This document shows positions 18,371 through 26,718 of a DNA stretch of 64,000 bases, one piece after another. Every line of letters starts with the position of its first letter. Position 1 is the stretch's first letter. The stretch comes from Bacteroidota bacterium (GTDB lineage: Bacteria; Bacteroidota; Bacteroidia; 2-12-FULL-35-15), in assembly GCA_947469885.1 (NCBI GenBank), contig CANIQT010000009.1, positions 1 to 64,000 on the forward strand. Reading direction: 5' to 3'. The notes beneath the pieces are model-generated. The model saw only the letters and a list, made by a program, of their open reading frames with translations. It was not told where the DNA came from and did not search any database. The translations under genes were made by a program, and so were the position numbers.

Positions 18371-20377
18371 TTATTTCTCTACAATTTTAAACTCTGTGCG
18401 TCTGTTTTTTGCTCTACCTGCCAGAGTAGAATTATCGCCTATTGGTTTTGAAGAACCAAATCCTTTGAAGGCAACCAATCGGGTTTCTGCAATTCCTTTT
18501 GCAATCAGAATGTCACGAACAGTAAAGGCTCTGTCTGCAGATAAGGCAAGGTTTGATTTGTCGTTACCTACGTTATCAGTATGACCATATATTTCAATTT
18601 TAAGGGATGGATGTGCTCTTAAAAAATCAATAAACTCTTCCAGTACTATTACTGAACGCGGCTCCAATACCGATGAATTAGTTGGGTAGTAAATATCATT
18701 AATTGTATATGTTTGTCCCACTTTTATAGTATCCGTCACTATATTTACTTTAGCTGGTTTAGCATTCTTAATAGAATCTTTAGAAATCAATTGAGAGCTA
18801 AAAGCATAATTATCTTTTTTTACTGTTACAATTAAGTCGTTTTTCGTTTTGGTATTTACCACCACCGCATAACTTCCTGTTAATGTATCCACCATTGCTT
18901 TGGTTACTTTTTTAGTCACCGCATCTTTTACTTCTACTGTAAACTTTTTTAATTCACTGTTTCCTTTATCTTCTATTTTGCCTCTGATAAATGCAACTTC
19001 ATCAGGTCTTGCTTCCTTATATAAATCGAAAGAAAAAATATCTAGCCCACCTACTGATTTACCTTTTACATGTGCACTTGAGCCAGAAGTAAAGTAGCCA
19101 AGATGCCCGTCAGTACTAACAAAAAAACCTAAATCATCTGTATTGGTATTAATAGGTACACCAATGTTTTTAGGTTCTTGCCATTCTCCTTTATCATTTT
19201 TATGAGCAAAGAAAATATCGAATCCACCAACGCCCGGATGTCCTGTGGAGGAAAAATAAAGTGTTTGAAAATCGGAATGAATGAACGGACATTTCTCATC
19301 TCCGTTCGTGTTTATAGTTCTTCCCAAGTTAACCGGTTTACTCCATAGCCCGGTTACTTCATCTCTGGTAGTTACATATAAATCAATGCCTCCATAACCT
19401 CCCAATCTATCAGAAGCAAAGTACAATGTTTTACCATCCGAAGCCAGTGTAGGTTGCGAATCCCATCGTATAGGGTCGTTTATGCCTTCTATTGGTTTTG
19501 GCTTTGTCCATGCGCCATCTGTGAAATCAGAATAATAAATATCATAGTTAGGAAATCCGTTTTTCCCCATCTTGCCTACAGTAAAATACAAATGTTTGTT
19601 ATCAATACTGATGGTTGCACCGCCTTCGTTATCTCCCTGATTAAAGGGCATTGGCATTGGTCCTCCTTTATCAAACAATCCTGTTTTCATATCTCTCTTG
19701 CTTATGCTAAATACATCGTGCTCGTTATCTTCAGCACTATAAGTGGTGTTTCGGTCTTTAAATGCAACCTTACGCGTAAACAACATGGCTTCATCATCAG
19801 GTGCAATGATTGGCAAATACTCATCTCTATCTGTACATACGCCTTGAACAGCCTTTGGGTCGAAGGGAACAGGATGACCTAACAATTCGCTGAAAGCTTT
19901 TGCATACTTCATCATGTCTTTTGCTTGAGATAAAAATGCAGGATAATTTTTATTAAACTTAGTATCATCATCCGATTTGAAATTTAAAAACTGTTTGAGA
20001 TACTTGGTGCAACTGTCCCAACTTTCTTCTTCATAATAAATAAAACCAAGATAATAAGATGGGTCAGAATGAAGGGTGGGACATTGTTGCATCACCTTTT
20101 TAAAGTAGGACTCTGTGGGCTTAAACGATGCATCAGCCAATATAAACGTTTTTATCTTTTCTTCGGCATACGCAAAATTAGCTTCTGCATAATCGGGCTC
20201 TAGGTCCAATGCTTTTTTAAGAAAGTCTAACCGCTCTTCTTTTTTATATTTTTTATCTATTCCTTGCTGATAAAACTTAACAGCTTTTTCGTTGTCAGGC
20301 ACAGGGCATTTCTTTTCATCTTGCGAAAAGGCAGTAATGGAAATAAAAATAAAAAGAGTAAGTAATTTATTATTCAT
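18371..20377 (-). CDS. OmpA-family protein with TPR and WD40-like propeller (PorE-like)
   Basis: 668 aa. Signal peptide MNNKLLTLFIFISITAFSQ. Residues about 25-150 are TPR-like; about 195-430 form a PD40/WD40-like beta-propeller (repeats of the kind LYFASDRLGGYGGIDLYVTT); about 440-530 look like a carboxypeptidase-regulatory-like fold; and the C-terminus (about 560-668) is an OmpA peptidoglycan-binding domain (IEIYGHTDNVGNDKSN, RAKNRRTEF). This order of domains is that of PorE, the T9SS component linking the secretion ring to peptidoglycan. Paralogues with this architecture are frequent in Bacteroidota, so the symbol is withheld. It would fit the several T9SS cargo genes nearby. Confidence 0.88.
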   Translation of the reverse strand: MNNKLLTLFIFISITAFSQDEKKCPVPDNEKAVKFYQQGIDKKYKKEERLDFLKKALDLEPDYAEANFAYAEEKIKTFILADASFKPTESYFKKVMQQCPTLHSDPSYYLGFIYYEEESWDSCTKYLKQFLNFKSDDDTKFNKNYPAFLSQAKDMMKYAKAFSELLGHPVPFDPKAVQGVCTDRDEYLPIIAPDDEAMLFTRKVAFKDRNTTYSAEDNEHDVFSISKRDMKTGLFDKGGPMPMPFNQGDNEGGATISIDNKHLYFTVGKMGKNGFPNYDIYYSDFTDGAWTKPKPIEGINDPIRWDSQPTLASDGKTLYFASDRLGGYGGIDLYVTTRDEVTGLWSKPVNLGRTINTNGDEKCPFIHSDFQTLYFSSTGHPGVGGFDIFFAHKNDKGEWQEPKNIGVPINTNTDDLGFFVSTDGHLGYFTSGSSAHVKGKSVGGLDIFSFDLYKEARPDEVAFIRGKIEDKGNSELKKFTVEVKDAVTKKVTKAMVDTLTGSYAVVVNTKTKNDLIVTVKKDNYAFSSQLISKDSIKNAKPAKVNIVTDTIKVGQTYTINDIYYPTNSSVLEPRSVIVLEEFIDFLRAHPSLKIEIYGHTDNVGNDKSNLALSADRAFTVRDILIAKGIAETRLVAFKGFGSSKPIGDNSTLAGRAKNRRTEFKIVEK

Positions 20378-20443
20378 ATTTATAATAACGGAAAAAACTT
20401 AAAAAGATACACTTTGTTTGTGATTATTATTTAAGAGCAATAC

Positions 20444-20471
20444 CCTTGTCAGGGTTCAAAACCCTGACAGG
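20444..20471. repeat. CTGACAGG palindromic repeat, copy 1
   Basis: GTCAGGGTT (20448-20456) pairs with AACCCTGAC (20460-20468) around a 3-base loop, with CCT and AGG at the ends. It lies between the PorE-like and AsmA-like genes just downstream of the latter. Same family at 28143-28173 and 58046-58060. Confidence 0.85.
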
Positions 20472-20479
20472 AGTAAACC

Positions 20480-23284
20480 TTAATGCGCCAACTTCTTATC
20501 CGATTCTATTTTTGCTTTCGCTAAAATATCATCTGCTTTTTTGTTTGCTTCGTCCAATATCTGCTGCACTTTTTTATCAACTTCCCTTTTAGCAGCCGGG
20601 GATGCAGCATTGGCAGCCATTTTCTGCAAAGGGTTTTTAATATTGTTCACATTATTATCTATGGCTTCATAGCCTTCTTTTCTCGTTTTGTCAGACAGTG
20701 CTTTTGCCTCTATCCTTATCTTGTCGGCTTGTGCTTGTGCATCTTTTAGGATTTTATCTGCTTCTTCTTTGGCTTTATCTTTTGCCATGTCAATGCCTTT
20801 ATTCACAAGTTCTTTCACTTGTTCTTTTGGTGTTTGGTCGGAGTTATACAAATCTGTTTTAATGGTTGGTTTCATTATTGTTCCTCCAAACAAGGCTCTA
20901 ATCTTCAGTTTATCTCCCATCTTTACATTGGTTCCGGCTTGTTTATTAAACTGATCGAGCAAACCACCTGCCACCGCGTTTGCTTGAGAACCAAATTCCG
21001 AGCGGGGTATTTCCAAGTTCCAAGTGTAATCTATGGTTTGGTCAAATCCGGTGGAGCCATGCACCTTGCCTGTTATGTTGCCCGATTTTATTGGCATTTC
21101 CTGCACCTCCACTCTTCCGTCTTTAAATTCGTAAGTAGCATTTACATTTTCGAAACTCAACTTTTTATATTTATCCTGTTTCAATGCATCTGCTAATTTG
21201 TTGATGGGTTCAAAGCCTTCAACGGTCACACTTTTTGTTTCCAATTTTCCTCCTCCTGTTAGTGTTTTCATATCGGGCGACATGTGTTGGTCTAACGTGG
21301 TTACAAATTTTAATTGTGTTCCAAATTTACCTTTTGCATATTTACCAATAGGAGCAAGCTTTTGTACACTGTTAAATGTTTTAAATGTTTTCGGAATATC
21401 AAAGTTGGTTATGTCCACATCAAAATCAACACTTGGTTTTTTAATGTTTTGACTACTATATACACCTGTTAACTTCATTGTTCCTTCCAGTTCTTTCATG
21501 TCCATTTTCAAATTGCTCAACGACATTTTACTATCCTTTACACCCACACCACCACTTACGTTTGATATGTCTAAGTTATCATACAACATTCGGTTAATGT
21601 CAACATTCAAATGCACATCTAAGTTAGATGGTACTTCCACCACACTCATCTTTGCTGTATCAGCAACGGCTTTGGGCTTGGTGGTATCTGTGGTCATAAA
21701 CTGGTTGATGTCAATCATGGTTGATTTTAAATTAAACGAGCCTTTCAGCAATTCGCCTTTCATGGCGTATTGCAGGAAGTTTTCTATTTTTCCATCCAGC
21801 TTAAAATCACTTCTACCCACTTGTGCATCCAACTGCGAAAGGTCAACATACTTGGGTGTAAATTCCAATGCAAGTTTTTTAATTTGTGTAGGATAGTTTA
21901 AGGATTTCGATTTGTAATTCATATCGGTGATGGTCAAATGTCCTTTGGCATCAAAGTTTTCGTACTGTTGTTTTTCTATTGCACTCATTCTGCCTTTCAT
22001 CTTAATATCTGCATCCACTGTGCCGTTCAGCGCATCATCCTTTTCCATCGGAATAATATCTTTCATGGTTGCAAGGTTTATTTTTGCAATTACTTGGGCA
22101 ACTATATTGGCATCCGACACAGGTGTGGATACGTGTACCACAGCATCTACAGGGTTTCCGCCCATCTCCACATGAAATTTATTTAAGTCAATAATGGTTG
22201 CATCGGTTACTCCTGTTTTGTTATCTACCGCTAAATCAACTTGTATGTTGGTGGCTGCTTTTGGCAACGATGGATATTGAAACATAGCGTTGGCAATCAA
22301 TAATTTTATTCCGAAAGCAGGTAATGATTTATCATTATAAATACCTTTTGCAAAGCCATTCAATGATAGTGTTCCAGATGTTTTCACATTGCTGAAATCT
22401 TTGGTATAAACTCCCGGCACAAGCGACAAAATGTTTTTAAACTCTGTTTGGTTGGCTTTAAATTTCAAATCCAAATCCATGTCTTTCTTAGGCATTGCAA
22501 AGTATCCATCCAAACCAAGTGTTAACTCATTAAACGAAAATTCATTTTCTTTAAATGTAAATTTAAAGTTGGGCATATCTGCATCCAAATCAACTTTGAG
22601 GCGGGTCTTCACTTTGTTCATGTAAGTAATTCCACCATAACTCATCGTAAATTTTTCTATCTCTGTTAATGTTTCCAACAAGAAATTATCAGAAGTAAAA
22701 TCACCACTCAAGGTATGATTCATATCGTACAACTCCGCTTTGAAACCCATTGAAGCATCATCATACAAAATATAACCGTTTACTATTTTAAACTTCTTTA
22801 ACGTCATTTTAAATTTAGATGGCTCCTCTGGTGCGCCTTTGGTAGTATCTCCCGATGGTTTGGTTATATCCCAATTGGCCTTTCCATTCTTCATCACCAA
22901 CGCATGAATGCGAGGATGGTCTAAAACAATTTTATTGATTTTATAATTATCCCCCTTAATCACACTCATCAAATTGAGCCCTATAGTTAGGTTTTGGGTG
23001 GCTAACAAAGTGTCGCCCTGAAAATCGCCAACATTGGCAACACTTACACTATCAATGGATAAATTAAAATCGGGAAACGAGGAGAGCAACGATAAATCGA
23101 ACTTACCGAAATTAACTTTGGCATTTAAACTACTGTTTGCTTCATCTTTTACAAACTGAATGATTTGTTTTTTGAAAATAAACGGTGCTATTATTATTAA
23201 AATAATTAATACTAATAGTATTCTTCCTGTCCATTTAAGTATTCTGCGGAATAAACTCTTTTTCGGTTTTTGTTGTCTGCTCAT
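20480..23284 (-). CDS. AsmA-like inner-membrane-anchored protein
   Basis: 934 aa. After a basic N-terminus, one membrane helix (about 20-35, ILLVLIILIIIAPFIF) is followed by a long beta-rich periplasmic region typical of the AsmA/TamB-like bridge proteins that carry lipids between the membranes. The AsmA-type start (VNFGKFDLSLLSSFPDFNLSIDSVSV) and C-terminal AsmA_2-like region (about 600-800) are visible. The last ~110 residues form a lysine- and alanine-rich coiled coil (KAKEEADKILKDAQAQADKI). Function in lipid transport is inferred from the family. It lies upstream of the PorE-like gene in the same direction, but a palindrome separates them. Confidence 0.88.
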   Translation of the reverse strand: MSRQQKPKKSLFRRILKWTGRILLVLIILIIIAPFIFKKQIIQFVKDEANSSLNAKVNFGKFDLSLLSSFPDFNLSIDSVSVANVGDFQGDTLLATQNLTIGLNLMSVIKGDNYKINKIVLDHPRIHALVMKNGKANWDITKPSGDTTKGAPEEPSKFKMTLKKFKIVNGYILYDDASMGFKAELYDMNHTLSGDFTSDNFLLETLTEIEKFTMSYGGITYMNKVKTRLKVDLDADMPNFKFTFKENEFSFNELTLGLDGYFAMPKKDMDLDLKFKANQTEFKNILSLVPGVYTKDFSNVKTSGTLSLNGFAKGIYNDKSLPAFGIKLLIANAMFQYPSLPKAATNIQVDLAVDNKTGVTDATIIDLNKFHVEMGGNPVDAVVHVSTPVSDANIVAQVIAKINLATMKDIIPMEKDDALNGTVDADIKMKGRMSAIEKQQYENFDAKGHLTITDMNYKSKSLNYPTQIKKLALEFTPKYVDLSQLDAQVGRSDFKLDGKIENFLQYAMKGELLKGSFNLKSTMIDINQFMTTDTTKPKAVADTAKMSVVEVPSNLDVHLNVDINRMLYDNLDISNVSGGVGVKDSKMSLSNLKMDMKELEGTMKLTGVYSSQNIKKPSVDFDVDITNFDIPKTFKTFNSVQKLAPIGKYAKGKFGTQLKFVTTLDQHMSPDMKTLTGGGKLETKSVTVEGFEPINKLADALKQDKYKKLSFENVNATYEFKDGRVEVQEMPIKSGNITGKVHGSTGFDQTIDYTWNLEIPRSEFGSQANAVAGGLLDQFNKQAGTNVKMGDKLKIRALFGGTIMKPTIKTDLYNSDQTPKEQVKELVNKGIDMAKDKAKEEADKILKDAQAQADKIRIEAKALSDKTRKEGYEAIDNNVNNIKNPLQKMAANAASPAAKREVDKKVQQILDEANKKADDILAKAKIESDKKLAH

Positions 23285-23309
23285 AGTTGATTTGGTTTTG
23301 TTTGTAAGA

Positions 23310-23362
23310 CCTCACCCCCGACCCCTCCCCTTGAAGAAAGGGGAGGGGAGCCAAGGTGTGAA
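23310..23362. repeat. CCTCACCCC palindromic element, copy 1
   Basis: CCTCACC at 23310, then CCCCTCCCCTT (23322-23332) paired perfectly with AAGGGGAGGGG (23338-23348). It stands between aroC and the AsmA-like gene. Relatives lie inside the E1 gene and the ABC exporter gene. Confidence 0.85.
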
Positions 23363-23415
23363 GTACTTTGTAAATTTATATTCTTATTTTATTATTTTAA
23401 ATTTGTTTTAAGCTA

Positions 23416-23462
23416 CTCACCAGCTACCCCCTCTCTTTTGGAGAGGGGGTGAAGGGGTGAGG
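23416..23462. repeat. CCTCACCCC palindromic element, copy 2
   Basis: Outer arms CTCACC (23416-23421) and GGTGAG (23456-23461); inner arms ACCCCCTCTC (23426-23435) and GAGAGGGGGT (23441-23450). It ends three bases before the aroC stop codon and may also act as its transcription end. Confidence 0.85.
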
Positions 23463-23464
23463 CT

Positions 23465-24562
23465 TTACATCTTATTCGTTTTACTTCTCAATAAAAAATC
23501 TACCATCACCAATGCCGCCATTGCTTCCACAATGGGTACAGCACGAGGCACTACACAAGCATCGTGCCGTCCTTTTCCGTGCATCTCCACTGCTTCTCCT
23601 TTATTATTTATGGTGTCTTGCTTTTGCATAATAGATGCCACAGGTTTAAATGCTACTCTAAAATAAATATCTTCTCCATTGCTTATTCCTCCCTGTATTC
23701 CTCCACTATGATTGGTTTTTGTTCTTACTTCTCCGTTCTCCGTTCTCCGTTCTTCCGACTCTACAAACACATCATTATGCTCACTCCCCTTCATTTTCAC
23801 TCCTTCAAATCCACTGCCAAATTCAAAACCTTTTACAGCATTTATACTCAACATTGCTTTTCCCAAATCGGCATGAAGCTTATCAAACACAGGCTCACCA
23901 AGTCCGGCAGGAGTTCCTGTTATTACACAACTAATAATTCCACCGATGGTATCTCCTGTTTTTTTTATTTGTTCGATGTGATGAATCATTGTCTCCGCAA
24001 TCAATTCGTCAGGACAACGAACTGCATTTGTTTCTGTTTTTGTTAAATCCAAATCATGAACATCTTTCAATAATTTTATTTCGCCAACCTGAGAAGTATA
24101 AGCATTAACAGTAATTCCATGTTGTTTCAAAATTAATTTGGCAATTGCACCACCAACCACTCTGCTCACTGTTTCTCTTGCAGATGAACGACCTCCACCA
24201 CGATAATCTCTTATTCCATATTTTGCTTCATACGTGTAATCGGCATGAGATGGGCGATACACATCTTTTATATGTTCGTAATCTTTTTCTTTTTGATTTT
24301 CATTTTTAATAATAAAACCTATTGGTGTGCCGGTTGTAATACCATTAAATATACCCGACAAAAATTCAACTGTATCACTTTCTTTGCGTTGTGTTACTAT
24401 ACTTGATTGTCCTGGTTTACGTCTGTCCAATTCTTTTTGCACAAAATCAACATCCACAGTTAATCCCGCAGGACAACCATCAATCACCCCGCCCATAGCT
24501 ACCCCATGCGATTCGCCAAAAGTGGTAAGTGTAAATAGTTTTCCGAAAGAGTTGCCGCTCAT
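23465..24562 (-). CDS. aroC: chorismate synthase
   Basis: 365 aa. It makes chorismate from 5-enolpyruvylshikimate-3-phosphate, the last shared step of aromatic amino-acid synthesis, using reduced FMN. Signature segments visible: [18 protein letters not shown] near the N-terminus, [21 protein letters not shown] near residue 125, and the C-terminal [20 protein letters not shown]. Residues 269-280 ([12 protein letters not shown]) are encoded by 7-bp repeats and sit just before [16 protein letters not shown]; they look like a short insertion in a variable loop. Its promoter lies about 100 bases upstream of the start. Single gene; no other aro gene is nearby. Confidence 0.97.
   Translation of the reverse strand: MSGNSFGKLFTLTTFGESHGVAMGGVIDGCPAGLTVDVDFVQKELDRRKPGQSSIVTQRKESDTVEFLSGIFNGITTGTPIGFIIKNENQKEKDYEHIKDVYRPSHADYTYEAKYGIRDYRGGGRSSARETVSRVVGGAIAKLILKQHGITVNAYTSQVGEIKLLKDVHDLDLTKTETNAVRCPDELIAETMIHHIEQIKKTGDTIGGIISCVITGTPAGLGEPVFDKLHADLGKAMLSINAVKGFEFGSGFEGVKMKGSEHNDVFVESEERRTENGEVRTKTNHSGGIQGGISNGEDIYFRVAFKPVASIMQKQDTINNKGEAVEMHGKGRHDACVVPRAVPIVEAMAALVMVDFLLRSKTNKM
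23722..23757. repeat. 7-bp repeats inside aroC
   Basis: TTCTTAC, TTCTCCG three times, then TTCTTCCG: five units over 36 bp, in frame with aroC residues 269-280. Confidence 0.85.
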
Positions 24563-24666
24563 GTTTTTTTATTTAGAATCAAGATGAAAGATTCAAAAAC
24601 CAGGAGACCATACTAATTAAGTTAGGTCCAAGTCTTGACTCTTGTATCTTGATACTTTTTCAGGCG

Positions 24667-24674
24667 CAAAAATA
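24667..24674 (-). promoter_or_regulatory. Bacteroidota -7 box for aroC
   Basis: The minus strand reads TATTTTTGCGCC, matching TAnnTTTG, 104 bases before the aroC ATG, which implies a leader of about 100 bases. Confidence 0.5.
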
Positions 24675-24711
24675 AGATAATAAGTTAGTGAAATTTCAAT
24701 CGTTAATAAAT

Positions 24712-24743
24712 AAAAAGCCCCGCATTGCTGCAAGGCTTTTCTT
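24712..24743 (-). terminator. intrinsic terminator of the orphan gene at 24763
   Basis: On the minus strand AAAAGCC pairs with GGCTTTT (24734-24740 with 24713-24719), with inner GCA/TGC pairing and a T-rich tail. It lies 20 bases after the stop codon of the gene ending at 24763. Confidence 0.8.
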
Positions 24744-24762
24744 TAAATTCTGAATCGTGTTT

Positions 24763-25737
24763 TTATAATGATTTTGTTTCCACCACAAACGTGGCATCAT
24801 TTACATCCGACATATTTTTGATGATAAAAAATGGATGCGCAACATCGCCATAGTCTTCTGCTTGTTTGCTTTTTTCTTTCAAAGGATTAATTATAATTCC
24901 TGTTCCCGGAACAGGTTCATCGTCTCGGTTGGCTGCAAAGTAGGCAATAATAACAGCATTGTCAGTTGTATTTTTAACAGTAATAACATGCTCGGCAGGA
25001 AACAACACATCAAATATCATCACCTTTTTATTAATAAGGATAGTACCACTTTTGGTAATGTGTGTATGGCGCACAGTGTTATATAATAGTGAAAAATTAA
25101 AATACTCCAGACATTCTGCAATATCGCCCGGAAATAACATGCCCACTGTGTGAATGGTGGTACATAAGTTTAATTCCAACGTAGTACGTGTTGAATTCCT
25201 GTCGCCACGTTTTGAACTCACTGTTCCTTTTTTGGTGTTTTGAGCGGCTTTTGCATTTGTCCACGATGTTTTAAAAGCCTGAAGAGTTGCAGTAAGTGTT
25301 TCGCCCAAGGCATCCGAATTGGCAGTGGCAGCAGTATTTACCCGTGTGGTGAGCGTAGTCATTTTATTTTGTCGGGCTTTCGAATATTCCGAAATTTTGT
25401 GAGGGTAAAATTCCATGAATGCAGGAGTGGTGCGTCCACCAAGAGCAGTTGCAATAAAAGGTTCCTGTTCACTCATTGTTCTTTTAAACAATGTTTGAAC
25501 TCCTTCCACTGTCATTGTTCCTCCTTTTTGCAGATTCAGTGCATTGTCCAGCCCACTTACATTTCCTGTAAAAGCAGGATAAGATGCATTTAATAATGCA
25601 AGCACAGCATCAAACCTGTTTCCGGTATTTTGAGTGCTTAGTTTTCCGATGGTATCTCCGGTGAAGGTAGCTAAGCGGTCGTTAGTAATTTTTACATTAT
25701 CAAATAAATTTCCAAATAAAGAATTTTCTGTAGTCAT
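24763..25737 (-). CDS. uncharacterised protein downstream of a 42-bp tandem array
   Basis: 324 aa, not recognised. There is no signal peptide and no membrane segment. The N-terminal half is Ala/Thr-rich and probably helical (e.g. TLTTRVNTAATANSDALGET); a short basic stretch (KKGTVSSKRGDRNSTRT, about 170-186) links it to a beta-rich C-terminal half (about 190-324, with strands such as HVITVKNTTDNAVIIAYFAA and a Pro/Gly turn PVPGTGIIINP). It seems a cytoplasmic two-domain protein. Its start lies 80 bases from an array of five 42-bp units that fills the space to the divergent HxlR-type regulator. A strong terminator follows, so it is monocistronic. Function unknown. Confidence 0.8.
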   Translation of the reverse strand: MTTENSLFGNLFDNVKITNDRLATFTGDTIGKLSTQNTGNRFDAVLALLNASYPAFTGNVSGLDNALNLQKGGTMTVEGVQTLFKRTMSEQEPFIATALGGRTTPAFMEFYPHKISEYSKARQNKMTTLTTRVNTAATANSDALGETLTATLQAFKTSWTNAKAAQNTKKGTVSSKRGDRNSTRTTLELNLCTTIHTVGMLFPGDIAECLEYFNFSLLYNTVRHTHITKSGTILINKKVMIFDVLFPAEHVITVKNTTDNAVIIAYFAANRDDEPVPGTGIIINPLKEKSKQAEDYGDVAHPFFIIKNMSDVNDATFVVETKSL

Positions 25738-26168
25738 GATTTTAATATTTAAGGTTTATTTATTGTTTATTGTTACTTATAGTAATAGTTGTTATTCTCC
25801 TTGATTATCGTGCGGTGCACCTATATCGCTTCCCGAAGCGATATACCTGAAACTTGTTACACCTATATCGCGTCCCGAAGCGATATGCCTGAAACGTGTT
25901 ACACCTATATCGCGTCCCAGAGCTATATGCCTGAAACGTGTTACACCTATATCGCGTCCCGGAGCTATATACCTGAAATGTGTTACACCTATATCGCGTC
26001 TCGAAGCGAAGTACCTGAAACTTGTTACACGGATATCAACTTTGAAGGCGATAAGTATGAACCAAATTTTAACATTCCAACCCTTTTGTGTTTTCTTCTG
26101 TTTTTTATGTAAAGACTGTTGTTTTTTTTTAACGGTTCAAAATTGTAGAATATAGTTTAATTAAAAAC
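25738..26168. other. divergent intergenic region with 42-bp array
   Basis: Apart from the tandem array (25818-26027) and its trailing partial unit, this stretch holds AT-rich DNA. The plus-strand open frame through the array (25789-26112) is a repeat translation (YTYIASRSDMPETC per unit) and is not accepted as a gene. Confidence 0.6.
25818..26027. repeat. five 42-bp tandem units with palindromic core
   Basis: Units start at 25818, 25860, 25902, 25944 and 25986 with exact 42-bp spacing; a sixth decays after CACGGATATC (26028). Unit 1 contains a perfect dyad, ATATCGCTTC and GAAGCGATAT around CC; in the other units the dyad is partly degraded. Most differences between units change the amino acid in the open frame, arguing against a selected protein. 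It lies between the orphan gene and the HxlR-type regulator. Confidence 0.92.
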
Positions 26169-26192
26169 TTTAGTGTCTTAAAAGATACTAAA
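26169..26192. promoter_or_regulatory. candidate operator dyad upstream of the HxlR-type gene
   Basis: TTTAGTGTCTTA (26169-26180) faces AAAGATACTAAA (26181-26192): 10 of the 11 outer pairs match, apart from the central two bases. The core TAGT...ACTA resembles operators described for YodB/HypR-type HxlR regulators. It ends 19 bases before a -7 box (26211), so a bound dimer would block the promoter. Confidence 0.5.
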
Positions 26193-26210
26193 CTATTTAT
26201 CTGTTTGAGA

Positions 26211-26218
26211 TATTTTTG
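26211..26218 (+). promoter_or_regulatory. Bacteroidota -7 box
   Basis: TATTTTTG matches TAnnTTTG and lies 25 bases before the likely ATG (26243) of the HxlR-type regulator. Confidence 0.5.
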
Positions 26219-26242
26219 AAACATAAATATAACGAACACAAC

Positions 26243-26647
26243 ATGAAAAAAAGTAATCAAGATAAAAACAAAAATAAAAGGGTAAAAGAGCAGTTAGTTT
26301 CATTTGATACTCTGCGGATTCTTCTTTTAATGAAATGGTATCCTGAAATTATTTATTGTTTATTAAATGAACCATTATATTTTACAGATATTTCATTAAA
26401 TGTAAAAATGAATGAAGAATTAAAAAATGGAAATAACAAAGAAGTAAAACTAATGACTAACCGTATATTAATGGCTTGTTTAATTTGTTTAGAAAATAAT
26501 TTCATAATCGAAAGAGTAGTTATTAATCCTAAAAGAATAACTAAAGGTTATGCACTCACAAAACATGGAATGGATTTGGTTGCAATTTTATTACCAATAA
26601 TTGAATTTTTGATTGAACACGATAAAAAGATGAGAGGGAAGTTATGA
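26243..26647 (+). CDS. HxlR-type winged-helix transcriptional regulator
   Basis: 134 aa from the ATG at 26243 (MKKSNQDK); the first frame start at 26216 overlaps the promoter. The pattern KWYPEIIYCLLNEPLYFTDI, then NRILMACLICLENNFIIE and KGYALTKHGMDLVAILLPI matches the HxlR fold: recognition helix, then the wing ending in Y-x-LT-x-x-G. The N-terminus is a lysine-rich tail. HxlR proteins act as dimers on short dyads, and one lies just upstream of the gene, suggesting autoregulation. The inducing signal is unknown. It is divergent from the orphan gene at 24763, with the 42-bp array between them. Confidence 0.75.
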   Translation: MKKSNQDKNKNKRVKEQLVSFDTLRILLLMKWYPEIIYCLLNEPLYFTDISLNVKMNEELKNGNNKEVKLMTNRILMACLICLENNFIIERVVINPKRITKGYALTKHGMDLVAILLPIIEFLIEHDKKMRGKL

Positions 26648-26718
26648 TTAATAATATTTCAATGTATTCATTATTTACTTTATCTTTGGTGAATAATCTT
26701 TTCTCTATACTTCTACTC

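Noticed and set aside
25818-26027. CRISPR array
   Set aside because: Units are directly adjacent with no unique spacers, and no cas gene is near. The same holds for 55442-55693.
25789-26112. 107-residue open frame through the 42-bp array
   Set aside because: It arises because 42 is divisible by three; unit differences mostly change amino acids, and no folded flank or signal exists.
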